Shown: positions 50,328-58,117 of the stretch, piece after piece
Numbering within the stretch: position 1 is the stretch's first letter
Layout: each line of letters opens with the position of its first letter
NCBI GenBank assembly: GCA_910585595.1
Contig: CAJUET010000006.1
Location: forward strand, 1-64,000
Direction of reading: 5' to 3'
DNA length: 64,000 nt
Origin: an uncultured Christensenella sp.
Lineage (GTDB): Bacteria > Bacillota > Clostridia > Christensenellales > Borkfalkiaceae
Position numbers and translations under genes: made by a program
Notes under the pieces: model-generated
Databases searched by the model: none
Told to the model about the DNA's origin: nothing
Seen by the model: the letters and a program-made list of their open reading frames with translations, nothing else

Positions 50328-50525
50328 TTAGAATTTCCCGAACATTTCCGCTACGCGCTCGTCCGCTAACAGATACTTACACGAATAATCATACAAACAG
50401 TGATCTGACCGCTTTATGCGCAATTTCTTGCTGTGCGGATCATACTCGATCAACTGCGTTTCCTTCGGTAATTTGATCGCTTCTTCCGGCGTTACTTCCC
50501 ACATCTGAACACTGACTTCTTTCAT
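50328..50525 (-). CDS. Small prophage protein, 65 residues
   Basis: No membrane segment; WEVTPEEAIKLPKETQLIEYDPHSKKLRI suggests a small mixed alpha/beta fold. Overlaps the next upstream gene by 4 bases. Function unknown; in position it belongs with early or replication-associated genes. Confidence 0.55.
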   Translation of the reverse strand: MKEVSVQMWEVTPEEAIKLPKETQLIEYDPHSKKLRIKRSDHCLYDYSCKYLLADERVAEMFGKF

Positions 50526-50794
50526 GACTTTCTCCTTCGGATCGCGCTTACATGCGCATCGTGGATCGTGCGAAGATCCAACGCCGTTGCGTCTGTTTGC
50601 TTAACTTCTCCACCCACGCCCGGTTCGTCGTAATATTCGATTTTGATATAAATGCGAAAAAGCTCCGCGCTTCCTCTGCACGGATAAAAATTTGAAATAG
50701 ATACCGATCTCGTTTGAGGGTGTCCGCGCAAACTGTCGTAATATTGCTTTGCCGTTTCGCACTCCTCTTTCCGTCCGATCACACGAATTTCCAT
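50522..50794 (-). CDS. Small prophage protein, 90 residues
   Basis: Starts MEIRVIGRKEECETAKQYYD, then FRIYIKIEYYD. A compact alpha/beta protein without membrane segments. Placed 3 bases after the 89-residue gene and overlapping the 65-residue gene by 4. It might be a single-stranded-DNA-binding or regulatory protein by analogy to phage gene order, but no motif proves it. Confidence 0.55.
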   Translation of the reverse strand: MEIRVIGRKEECETAKQYYDSLRGHPQTRSVSISNFYPCRGSAELFRIYIKIEYYDEPGVGGEVKQTDATALDLRTIHDAHVSAIRRRKS

Positions 50795-50797
50795 GAC

Positions 50798-51067
50798 CTA
50801 CTCCGTTGCCAATATCTCGTTGGCGAGATCGTAAACGTCGCATGCAAGTGCGCTCTTTAAACCTTTGTTGGCGTCCAATAACTGCACCACCTTCCGCGAC
50901 AAATTCAATGCCGCTTGATTTTGCAAACGCATTTGCGCGCGAAGGGAGTTCTCGCTCCGATCACGCTTTTGTTGTAACTCGACGTATTCCCGGTATTCGT
51001 CCCGCGATATAATTACACCCAATACGCCGTCCCGCTCCGCTGTTTCTCTTCTCCTCTCCGCTGCCAT
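50798..51067 (-). CDS. Helical prophage protein, 89 residues, first gene of the operon
   Basis: Charged and helical (YREYVELQQKRDRSENSLRAQM, then VVQLLDANKGLKSAL), preceded by AAGGAGAAATAAAAAC. First gene behind the repressed promoter at 51206-51234. Possibly an early regulator or antirepressor-like protein; not recognised. Confidence 0.55.
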   Translation of the reverse strand: MAAERRRETAERDGVLGVIISRDEYREYVELQQKRDRSENSLRAQMRLQNQAALNLSRKVVQLLDANKGLKSALACDVYDLANEILATE

Positions 51068-51180
51068 GTTTTTATTTCTCCTTTGAGGGCGGTTTTTGAT
51101 TTGCGAAAAAAATCATCGCGTTTAAGCCCCCTATTTGCCCGTCTAACGGCTTTTTGTCCTCGATAGATAGATTGGATGAT

Positions 51181-51256
51181 ACGATAAATTCTCGTATCGT
51201 CATATATGATATACGATATTTTCTCGTTTGTCAACACTTTTACGAGAATTTATCGT
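51181..51256. promoter_or_regulatory. Three operators of the prophage repressor
   Basis: ACGATAAATTCTCGT (51181-51195), ACGATATTTTCTCGT (51213-51227) and ACGAGAATTTATCGT (51242-51256). The third is the exact reverse complement of the first. Centres are 32 and 29 bases apart, about three helical turns. The second lies in the spacer of the leftward promoter; the third overlaps the likely promoter of the repressor gene. Confidence 0.8.
51206..51234 (-). promoter_or_regulatory. Leftward (lytic-type) prophage promoter
   Basis: Minus strand TTGACA (51229-51234), 17 bases, TATCAT (51206-51211), with an operator between the two boxes. It would drive the whole minus-strand operon and be shut by the adjacent repressor. 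Confidence 0.8.
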
Positions 51257-51287
51257 AAAATGAAATTAAATAAATAGGTGGTTAATT

Positions 51288-51656
51288 ATGAGTTTTTCAA
51301 TCTTGTTGAAAGAGTTGAGATTAGAAAAAGCAATATCACAAGCAAAACTTGCAGAAATTCTCGGGCTTACGCAAGATAGTATTTCACTTTGGGAAAAGGG
51401 GAAAAGCTTACCTGCCACACCCTATTTAATTAAACTCGCTGATTTTTTCGGCGTTTCAACGGACTACCTTTTAGGCAGATCGGATGACTTCGGAAATATA
51501 GTTCTTCCCACAAACTCCCCCACCGTTCCCGCTCTCTCTGATGAAGAGCGGCAACTCTTGGATCTTTTCTCCCGCATGGATCGGGCGCAAAAAGTGCGTA
51601 CTGTCGCTTACTGTGAAGGTATGCTCGGAATTAGCGTTTCAAAATTAAAGGCTTAA
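51288..51656 (+). CDS. Xre-family prophage repressor
   Basis: 122 residues with an N-terminal HTH_3 domain: LLKELRLEKAISQAKLAEILGLTQDSISLWEKGKSLPATPYLIKLADFFGVSTDYLLGR-type pattern over residues 5-63, followed by a short C-terminal region. GGTGGTTAATT precedes the ATG. Divergent from the lytic-type operon and facing three matching operators, so almost certainly the maintenance repressor, probably also autoregulated. Confidence 0.88.
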   Translation: MSFSILLKELRLEKAISQAKLAEILGLTQDSISLWEKGKSLPATPYLIKLADFFGVSTDYLLGRSDDFGNIVLPTNSPTVPALSDEERQLLDLFSRMDRAQKVRTVAYCEGMLGISVSKLKA

Positions 51657-51702
51657 ATTTTTTAATCATGCTATAATGTCCTTCCACTACAAGGGGGCAA
51701 GC

Positions 51703-53001
51703 ATGGAAATTTATATACCAAATGACGAAGCCGCGCAACTAATGAGCGCGGCGGAATTTATTATTCGGGTTATCGCAAACGCGCAAGGACGCGCGGAATC
51801 TTACGCGGCACGCCGTGAATCTTGGGCATGCACACAAAATGACAATTACGAGGAATCACCGTTCCCGCGCACGCTCGCTGGGATCATAAAAGTACCTTCG
51901 GAAGAAAAAAGCGAAACCGTTGCAGAAAATGGGCTTTTGAAATTTTCAGAAAAGGAGATTTCAGAAATGCCGAAAAAGATTAGAAAATTTTTCCGATCGC
52001 AGGGAATGACCGTGCACTATCGGGAAAGAACGGACGGGAGGTATAACAAGTCATACGAAGTCAGATACGCAAAAAAGCCATACAACGATCCACCGATCTC
52101 GGTTAGTGCAACGTCGCTTCCAGAATTAAAAGCGCGATTTATCGAAAAGTTGAATGACTATATTCCGAATGGCGACGTTGCGATTACAATCCCTTCCCTA
52201 TTTGATGGGTTCGCCGCGTTTTGGTTCGAGAACTTCCACAAGCGGAAGGTCTGCGAGGAAACCTATAAAAAAAGCGTCGTTCGGTATAATCAATACATCA
52301 AGCCGTTATTCGGGAATTCGAAGGTCAAGGACATTTATTCGACGTCTATTCAGAAGTTGCTTGACGAACTCTCCGATCGGCACAGGCTCGAAGAGGATGT
52401 ACATTCCATGTTGAACCAAATTTTTACATGTGCAGTGAAGCACGGTTTGATAAGACTCAACCCCGTTGGAATGTGCTTCCACCAAAACGGAGAACGGGAG
52501 CACGGAATCGCAATCTCCAAAGCCGACGAAAAGAAACTTCTGACTGCTTACGAAGGATCCCCTATTCAAATTGTACTCGCCGTCATGCTTTATACGGGGC
52601 TGCGCCCTTGCGAATATGCGTCCGCCGTGATCGAAGGGAAATTTGTTAAAGCACAGAACCGCAAGCGGAAAGGAGGGAAAATCGAATATAAGCGCATACC
52701 GATAACGCCCATGCTGCGCCCCTACGTCGAAGGACTCTCGAATCTACCGCGGATAAACATGAAAACGCTTGACCGTCGGATAAAGGCGATCCTGCCCAAG
52801 CACAAGCCCTACGATATGAGAACGACGTTCGAAACGCGTTGCGACGAGTGCAAGATCGAGGATCGCGCAATCGGGCTATTTATGGGAAACAATATTGGAA
52901 AAGACAAAAAAGACGCCAAATTAAAAAAAGCCTACACCGATATAACCGACGCAGACTATCTCGAATACCTATACCGGGAAGGGCAAAAACTGAACTATTA
53001 A
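51703..53001 (+). CDS. int: Tyrosine-type site-specific integrase
   Basis: 432 residues from ATG 51703, which follows AAGGGGGCAAGC; the upstream ATG 51676 overlaps a TATAAT-like box. The N-terminal part has an arm-binding AP2-like segment (MTVHYRERTDGRYNKSYEVRYA) and a core-binding domain (about 165-260). The catalytic domain has MLYTGLRPCEYA (Arg I), then YDMRTTFETRCDECKIEDRAIGLFMGN and KKAYTDIT with the nucleophile Tyr. The box II His of HxxR is Tyr here and the later His/Trp is Asn, an unusual subgroup. It joins the element to the tRNA-Ser 3' end 135 bases away. Confidence 0.9.
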   Translation: MEIYIPNDEAAQLMSAAEFIIRVIANAQGRAESYAARRESWACTQNDNYEESPFPRTLAGIIKVPSEEKSETVAENGLLKFSEKEISEMPKKIRKFFRSQGMTVHYRERTDGRYNKSYEVRYAKKPYNDPPISVSATSLPELKARFIEKLNDYIPNGDVAITIPSLFDGFAAFWFENFHKRKVCEETYKKSVVRYNQYIKPLFGNSKVKDIYSTSIQKLLDELSDRHRLEEDVHSMLNQIFTCAVKHGLIRLNPVGMCFHQNGEREHGIAISKADEKKLLTAYEGSPIQIVLAVMLYTGLRPCEYASAVIEGKFVKAQNRKRKGGKIEYKRIPITPMLRPYVEGLSNLPRINMKTLDRRIKAILPKHKPYDMRTTFETRCDECKIEDRAIGLFMGNNIGKDKKDAKLKKAYTDITDADYLEYLYREGQKLNY

Positions 53002-53018
53002 AAGCCGTTGAATATCTG

Positions 53019-53038
53019 TACCCCAAAATTACCCCAAA
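53019..53038. repeat. Right-end TACCCCAAA pair
   Basis: TACCCCAAA at 53019-53027 and 53030-53038, same motif and spacing as the pair near the left end; candidate integrase arm sites. Confidence 0.6.
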
Positions 53039-53095
53039 AAATTTTACTTTGCCCCGCCCTGAAATATCGGAAAAAGTACGAAAAGCAGATAAAAA

Positions 53096-53131
53096 AGCCC
53101 GATATTCGGGAAAAGACCTTCATATCGGGCT
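53096..53131. terminator. Bidirectional terminator at the prophage right end
   Basis: A perfect 10-bp stem AGCCCGATAT (53096-53105) / ATATCGGGCT (53122-53131) with T-runs on both strands. It ends the integrase transcript and, after integration, the tRNA-Ser transcript. Confidence 0.8.
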
Positions 53132-53136
53132 ATTTT

Positions 53137-53227
53137 TGGCGCAGAGAAGAGGATTCGAACCTCCGGACGAGTCACCCCCGTCACACGATTTCCAATCGTG
53201 CTCCTTAAACCGCTCAGACATCTCTGC
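53137..53227 (-). tRNA. tRNA-Ser (anticodon GGA), attR
   Basis: Minus strand from 53227: 7-bp acceptor stem GCAGAGA / TCTCTGC, D arm, anticodon stem CACGATT with loop TTGGAAA (anticodon GGA, reads UCC), a long class II variable arm, T arm GGAGG TTCGAAT CCTC, discriminator G and an encoded CCA (53137-53139). The 3' 26 bases double as the prophage right attachment site (53136-53161). Confidence 0.95.
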
Positions 53228-53296
53228 AATTCAGAAACTATTCTATAACAAACCGCGCAAAAAAGCAACTTATTTTTCGTGCGTTTTTCAAGATTT

Positions 53297-54496
53297 TTAT
53301 TTCTTCCGATCTTTTCTTCTGCGGAGAATATCCCCTTCGTTCAATTCAAGCGGGCATTCAAACGAATAAATTTCCTGCACGCGCTTTGCATCGGGCTGAA
53401 TCTGATCGGCGGCGTCGCGCAAATCTTTTACATGAACTTCTTTTAAGAAAGCATCTGTCGGGGAAAGGACCTCCAAAGTATCCCCCTCGTAAAATCTTCC
53501 GCGCATCTCCGCAAAAACGCGACCGTTTTTATGCCTTGTTACGACTGCAATAAAATCGCAGGTTCCCTCTGTCTTGTTATCGTTGTAAGAAACGGTGCTT
53601 TGGTTCTTGCCGAATGCATTAAACTCCGTATAATCGCGGTGGGAAGCCGCCAAAAGCTCTCGCCTCATCAATTCCTTATCCGCCCCGTCGAGCAGCCTCC
53701 TGTACGCGTTTACGACGGTCGCAAGATAGTACTCGCCCTTCATTCTGCCCTCGATTTTAAAGGAACACACTCCCGCGGCGCTGAGTTCGTCGAGCTGTGC
53801 GCTCAAATTTAAATCTTTGCCGCTCAAAAGATACGCGCCGCGCTCATCCTCCGTAATCGGAAACCAATCGCCGTCCTGTTCGCGGGCGCGCAATTCGTAT
53901 TGAAATCTACATGCCTGCACGCACTCTCCGCGGTTCGATGGACGGGAGGAAAGATAATCGCTCAAAAGGCATCTGCCACTGTACGAAATACAGGTGGCGC
54001 CATGTACGAAGGCTTCGAGTTCAAGCTCGGGAACCGCCTCATGAATTTCTTTGATTTCCGCAACCGAAAGTTCCCTTGCAAGAACGACGCGGCTTGCGCC
54101 CGCCTCTTGCCAAAAACGCGCCGCCTCTTTATTGAGGGTGTTTGCCTGCGTGGAAACGTGTACACTGAGCGTAGGAGCAACTTTCTTTAAAACGCGGAAA
54201 ACGCCCAAATCAGAAACGAGAACGCCGTCCGCCTTCAATCTTTCGAGTAGCTTAAAATAACCCGCAAGTTCCCCGAAATCCTCGTTCTTTGCAAATATAT
54301 TTGCGCAAACGTAAACCTTTTTTCCGCGGGCATGAGCGAACGCAATTCCCTCTTTAAGCTCCTCTTCCGTAAAATTATCGGAAAAGGCGCGCAAAGAAAA
54401 CGCTTTGCCGCCTAAATACACCGCGTCCGCGCCGTAGCGGATCGCGACTTTCAATTTTTTGAGACTGCCCGCAGGGGCAAGAAGTTCGGCTTTCAT
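53297..54496 (-). CDS. trhP: U32-family tRNA U34 hydroxylase-type protein
   Basis: A 399-residue peptidase-U32-family protein. It opens with ELLAPAGSLKKLKVAIRYGADAVYLG and has the family signature EAFVHGATCISYSGRCLLSDYL with RGECVQACRF, whose Cys residues would hold an Fe-S cluster. In Bacillus subtilis the homologues YrrN/YrrO (TrhP1/P2) hydroxylate uridine 34 of tRNAs from prephenate-dependent chemistry, and the next gene here is the matching methyltransferase. RlhA-like 23S rRNA hydroxylation is the alternative for this family, but the context favours tRNA. The C-terminal EGDILRRRKDRKK is typical. Confidence 0.85.
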   Translation of the reverse strand: MKAELLAPAGSLKKLKVAIRYGADAVYLGGKAFSLRAFSDNFTEEELKEGIAFAHARGKKVYVCANIFAKNEDFGELAGYFKLLERLKADGVLVSDLGVFRVLKKVAPTLSVHVSTQANTLNKEAARFWQEAGASRVVLARELSVAEIKEIHEAVPELELEAFVHGATCISYSGRCLLSDYLSSRPSNRGECVQACRFQYELRAREQDGDWFPITEDERGAYLLSGKDLNLSAQLDELSAAGVCSFKIEGRMKGEYYLATVVNAYRRLLDGADKELMRRELLAASHRDYTEFNAFGKNQSTVSYNDNKTEGTCDFIAVVTRHKNGRVFAEMRGRFYEGDTLEVLSPTDAFLKEVHVKDLRDAADQIQPDAKRVQEIYSFECPLELNEGDILRRRKDRKK

Positions 54497-54504
54497 GTTT
54501 AACC

Positions 54505-55092
54505 TTACTGATTCTTTTTCGTGCTCACGGCAAGTCCTTCGCCGTATTCGTAAATTTGAGTTTTAAAATCGGGATCTGACTCCAAAAGACCCAAATACTC
54601 GCGAATATGCTCCGCGAGCATTTTGCGCTTTTTCGGTGCCTCGCCGCGCACCCAGCCGAAGAGCAGGATATCATCCGAGAAGAGCGCGCCGCCGCCCTTT
54701 AAGAGCCGCTTGCAGTCATCAAAATAACGCCTGTACTGCACTTTGGGCCCGTCGAGAAATATTAAATCATAGCTACCCGTAAGTATCGGCAGAATTTCAC
54801 CCGCATCTCCTTCGAAGAGCCGCACCCGATCTTCCAATCCGAATAGCGCAACGTTTTCGCGGAATTTTTTTGCGCGGTCAGGAAGAAGCTCGATGGCGGT
54901 AAGTTCCGCTTCCGTCTCTAATAAAAGTGCGCAGGAAGTGAGCCCTTCGCCCGCTCCTATTTCCAAGATGCGCACTGCGCGGTGTTCCTTCGCCCACTCT
55001 ACAAGGGCAACAACGGTTTCGTCCGCCGCCGTAGGGTCGCGCCCCTCTTTGGCAGCCGTTCGCATACGATCGAGTTTTTCGTTTCCGATCAT
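54505..55092 (-). CDS. trmR: tRNA 5-hydroxyuridine methyltransferase (TrmR-like)
   Basis: A 195-residue AdoMet-dependent O-methyltransferase with ILEIGAGEGLTSCALLLE (motif I, about residues 39-56), LFEGDAGEILPIL and YDLIFLDGPKVQYRRYF (metal-binding Asp). It is the homologue of B. subtilis YrrM/TrmR, which converts ho5U34 to mo5U34. It lies 8 bases upstream of the trhP-type gene and overlaps the TfoX-like gene by 4. A generic catechol O-methyltransferase fold is shared, so the name rests on context. Confidence 0.85.
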   Translation of the reverse strand: MIGNEKLDRMRTAAKEGRDPTAADETVVALVEWAKEHRAVRILEIGAGEGLTSCALLLETEAELTAIELLPDRAKKFRENVALFGLEDRVRLFEGDAGEILPILTGSYDLIFLDGPKVQYRRYFDDCKRLLKGGGALFSDDILLFGWVRGEAPKKRKMLAEHIREYLGLLESDPDFKTQIYEYGEGLAVSTKKNQ

Positions 55093-55397
55093 TTTCGTTT
55101 TTTGGGAGCAGGAAGTCCTGACGCAACCTCCTGCAATAACTCGATCAAAAATTCTTTATCGGTATTCTCCACCAAATAGCGCGGCTTTGCGCCAGCATAG
55201 GCCGCAAGCTCGGGCGCGCCCTTAAGAAATCTGCCCGACGCCGGCGTGATTTTAACGAACAAGCGATTATCGCATATACAGCCGACGGTTTTGTCGTTGC
55301 AATACACGACGTATTCGCCCATCATAGGATAAACCCGTATGCCGTAAAGTTCCAACCCTTCTAAAAATTTTTCAATAAATTCCTTTGACGTCGCCAT
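55089..55397 (-). CDS. TfoX N-terminal-domain protein
   Basis: 102 residues with the TfoX_N pattern: FIEKFLEGLELYGIRVYPMMGEYVVYCNDKTVGCICDNRLFVKITP. Single-domain members are common in Bacillota and have no proven competence role there. It overlaps trmR by 4 bases and starts 1 base after the previous ORF ends. Confidence 0.8.
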   Translation of the reverse strand: MATSKEFIEKFLEGLELYGIRVYPMMGEYVVYCNDKTVGCICDNRLFVKITPASGRFLKGAPELAAYAGAKPRYLVENTDKEFLIELLQEVASGLPAPKKRK

Positions 55398-55398
55398 A

Positions 55399-55551
55399 TT
55401 ATTCGCCCCAATCTTTATTCATTTCCGCAGTACGCTCTTCAATATGTCTGCCCAAAATTCGCTTTATTACAGGATACGGGGAATGGACCGCCGCTTCAAG
55501 AATGGGCGTATCGTTCTTTGTAAACAGGTGGGAAAACAGTGCTTCAAGCAT
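55399..55551 (-). CDS. 50-residue ORF, unrecognised
   Basis: ATG 55551 to TAA 55399 gives a 50-residue protein starting MLEALFSHLFTKNDTPILEA and ending EMNKDWGE. It fills the gap between two operon genes with only one base before the tfoX-like start, which suggests it is real. No good ribosome site is seen, so translation may be coupled to the upstream gene. No homology recognised. Confidence 0.5.
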   Translation of the reverse strand: MLEALFSHLFTKNDTPILEAAVHSPYPVIKRILGRHIEERTAEMNKDWGE

Positions 55552-55575
55552 TTCAAGCTGTGATTTATATACCGC

Positions 55576-56058
55576 TTAATGCTCGTTGTGAACTCTGAAA
55601 TCCTCGTATTCCGAACGCGCTTCACTCACTTTTCCCTCGTCGAGAAGAATGAGCACAGTTGCATAGGCGGTCTTATATTTGAGTCCGCGGTCGCCTCCGT
55701 GACGGAGACGGTCGATGCACGATTTCGCAAGTAAAAGATCGTCGCGCACAAGGGCGTTGCGTACGGAGCACAAATAATATCTTTCGCGCACGAACGGAAA
55801 GATCAAGTGGTTATTGCGCACCCGTTCGAGAAGCAACCGTTCCTCCTCGTATCGACGGGCGACAAATAAGGCTTCGCTCTTCATATAGAAGTTATCCTGC
55901 ACGATCTCCCCCGCAAGACAGAGAATCAAAACCAACGTCACGGGCAAAAGAATGGCGCCGGCCACATATTGTGCAAAGCAGAATGAAACAACGACCCCCG
56001 TAATTGTAACTGCGGCGGCGATTCCTGTAAGAGAATACGCCCAAACTCTTCTTTTCAC
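55576..56058 (-). CDS. Membrane protein with TPR-like tail, unrecognised
   Basis: 160 residues: two membrane segments at about 8-30 and 33-50, then a helical soluble part (FVARRYEEERLLLERVRNN; YATVLILLDEGKVSEARSEYEDF) resembling degenerate tetratricopeptide helices facing the cytoplasm. In the operon between rnj and the tfoX-like gene. No specific function known. Confidence 0.6.
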   Translation of the reverse strand: MKRRVWAYSLTGIAAAVTITGVVVSFCFAQYVAGAILLPVTLVLILCLAGEIVQDNFYMKSEALFVARRYEEERLLLERVRNNHLIFPFVRERYYLCSVRNALVRDDLLLAKSCIDRLRHGGDRGLKYKTAYATVLILLDEGKVSEARSEYEDFRVHNEH

Positions 56059-56086
56059 TTTCCCTCTCCTTTTTTCCGCCCTTTCG

Positions 56087-58042
56087 TTACAGTTCGAGAA
56101 TGACGGGTATGATCATGGGCGACTGCTTCGTTTTTTTATAAATAAAATTCCGAAGTGCGCGCTTGACGTTCTCGCCCGTTTCCTTTACGCCTGCAATATC
56201 GGGCGTCGCCGCAAGCGCCTGTAAGGTAACTTCTTTTAAAAGCGCAATGTGCTCCCGCTCCTCTGCAAAGGCAAAGCCCTTGCTTTCGATGACGGGTTCG
56301 CCTGCAAGATATCCGCCCGATTTTGCAAAACTGACGACGATCATGCCCTCGCTCGACAAATGGATTCTGTCTTTAATGACTTCGCTCGTGCCGTAATCTT
56401 CGAACCCTTCGCCGTCGATCAATCTGGCTCCTGCGGGGAAGTTATCACCGCGTTTCAAGGTCTCGGAAGTAAGCTCTGCAACTGCGCCGATTTCGGGAAT
56501 CAGAATATGCGAAGCGGGCATACCGAGCTCTTCCGCAAGCTGTGCGTGAAGTTTTAAATGCCTGTATTCGCCATGCACGGGAATAAAGAATTTCGGCTTT
56601 AAGAGCTTATGCAGAATTTTATGTTCTTCCTGACAGGCGTGTCCCGAGACGTGAATTTTTTCAAGCGTTTCGTAAACGACGCTCGCGCCCTTTTTATACA
56701 GATTATTGATTGTACGGTAAATCATGCGTTCGTTACCGGGGATAGGACTTGCGGAAATAATGATCGTATCGTTTTCGCCGATCGTCACTTTATTGAAATC
56801 ACCCGACGCCATACGCGTCAACGCGCTCATAGGCTCACCCTGCGAACCCGTGGAAACGATTACGATTTCCCGATCGAAATAATTCTTCGTTTTTTCAACG
56901 TCGATAAGTACGCCTTCGGGAACGGATATCTCCCCGATCTTTGCCGCCGCCTCTACCACGTTGAACATACTCCGTCCTGAAAGTGCGACCTTTCTTCTGT
57001 ACTTTACCGCAATGTCAATGATCTGCTGCAAACGGTGAACGTTCGAAGCGAAGGTGGCGACAATGAGCCTTCTGTCGGCATTCTCCGAAAACAGGTGTTC
57101 GAGCGTTGTTCCTACGACTTTCTCGCTCATCGTGTAGCCCGCCCGTTCGATATTCGTCGATTCGCCGAGGTAAAGCAAAACCCCCTTTCTTCCGTACTCC
57201 GCAATCTCGTTCAAATCGATCGGCGCGCCTGCGACAGGCGTTAAATCTATTTTAAAATCTCCGCTGTGGAAGATAACGCCGTGCGGCGTTTCGATTGCAA
57301 GCGCAAGCGCACCTGCGATCGAATGATTGACGTTTACGAAACCTACGGTGAATACGCCCGCCTTGATCTTATCTTTCGCGGAAACGGTATATTCCTCGAC
57401 ATTGTTGATCCTGTGTTCTCTGAGCTTATTGTCTACAAGCGCAAGCGTGAGCTTCGTGCCGTAGAGCGGCGCGGAAATCTCTTTCATAAGATAGGGAACG
57501 CCGCCGATATGATCCTCGTGCCCGTGTGTTAAAAAGATTCCGCGGATCTTGTTTTTATGCTTCACAAGGTAGGAGATATCGGGAAACACCAAATCGATTC
57601 CCGGCATTTCCTCGGTCGGAAAAATAATACCTGCGTCGATCACGATAATATCGTTTCCGTATTCGATCGCGGTCATATTTTTGCCGATTTCGTCTACCCC
57701 TCCGAAAAATAGTACGCGGACGGGCGTCACTTTATTCTGTTTTTTCTTTTTGCGGTCGTTCGCTACCGTTCGCACCGCCCCTCTGTCGCGCCCCGCCGCG
57801 GGGCTTTTTGCGTTCTTTGCTTCACCGAAAGAAGCGGGAATCTTCGTCCCTTTGCCTTTAGCTCGGGAAGTATGTTTGGGTTTATAGCCCGCCTCCCGCA
57901 TAGCCTCTTTCGAGCGCATCTGTCCGTTGTTCGGCGCACGCTTTTTCGCGCCTCGTTCATACGCTTCGATTCCGTTAAGAATGGCAAGTTCAACAGCGCT
58001 CGGTTTTCCTGCCTTTCCCTTTTTTGATTGATTGTCCAACAT
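56087..58042 (-). CDS. rnj: Ribonuclease J
   Basis: A 651-residue metallo-beta-lactamase/beta-CASP nuclease that combines 5'-exonuclease and endonuclease activity in mRNA decay and rRNA processing. Motifs: LFFGGVDEIGKNMTAIEYG, the zinc site HGHEDHIGG, HSGDFKIDLTP, beta-CASP segment STGSQGEPMSALTRMA, and PVHGEYRHLKLHAQLA. The catalytic core begins near residue 108; the first ~105 residues are a basic, low-complexity extension absent from typical 555-residue RNase J. The extension may bind RNA or protein partners. Confidence 0.93.
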   Translation of the reverse strand: MLDNQSKKGKAGKPSAVELAILNGIEAYERGAKKRAPNNGQMRSKEAMREAGYKPKHTSRAKGKGTKIPASFGEAKNAKSPAAGRDRGAVRTVANDRKKKKQNKVTPVRVLFFGGVDEIGKNMTAIEYGNDIIVIDAGIIFPTEEMPGIDLVFPDISYLVKHKNKIRGIFLTHGHEDHIGGVPYLMKEISAPLYGTKLTLALVDNKLREHRINNVEEYTVSAKDKIKAGVFTVGFVNVNHSIAGALALAIETPHGVIFHSGDFKIDLTPVAGAPIDLNEIAEYGRKGVLLYLGESTNIERAGYTMSEKVVGTTLEHLFSENADRRLIVATFASNVHRLQQIIDIAVKYRRKVALSGRSMFNVVEAAAKIGEISVPEGVLIDVEKTKNYFDREIVIVSTGSQGEPMSALTRMASGDFNKVTIGENDTIIISASPIPGNERMIYRTINNLYKKGASVVYETLEKIHVSGHACQEEHKILHKLLKPKFFIPVHGEYRHLKLHAQLAEELGMPASHILIPEIGAVAELTSETLKRGDNFPAGARLIDGEGFEDYGTSEVIKDRIHLSSEGMIVVSFAKSGGYLAGEPVIESKGFAFAEEREHIALLKEVTLQALAATPDIAGVKETGENVKRALRNFIYKKTKQSPMIIPVILEL

Positions 58043-58117
58043 GAACTCCTTGATTATCTGTTATTAAAATTCGAGAGCCGAAAAATCATTCAGCTCTCGT
58101 AAAATCTTTATTCGCGG

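Larger units (their letters stand above)
41275..53161. mobile_element. Inovirus-like prophage integrated in tRNA-Ser(GGA)
   Basis: An 11.9-kb element bounded by a 26-bp direct repeat of the tRNA-Ser 3' end. Plus strand: Xre repressor and tyrosine integrase next to the right end. Minus strand, read from a central promoter: three small proteins, two large membrane-anchored proteins, a Zot/pI-type ATPase, a coiled-coil protein, a winged-helix protein, Dam, Dcm and a replication-type protein, then a hairpin-rich noncoding segment. A Zot ATPase with integrase and this size fits Inoviridae-like prophages. There is no capsid, portal, terminase, tail or lysis gene. No small major coat protein with signal and membrane segment was found, so a non-phage integrative element remains possible. 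Confidence 0.75.

Noticed and set aside
51013..51237. 74-residue minus ORF starting in the operator region
   Set aside because: Its codons cover the operators and the leftward promoter, so its start lies upstream of the transcription start.
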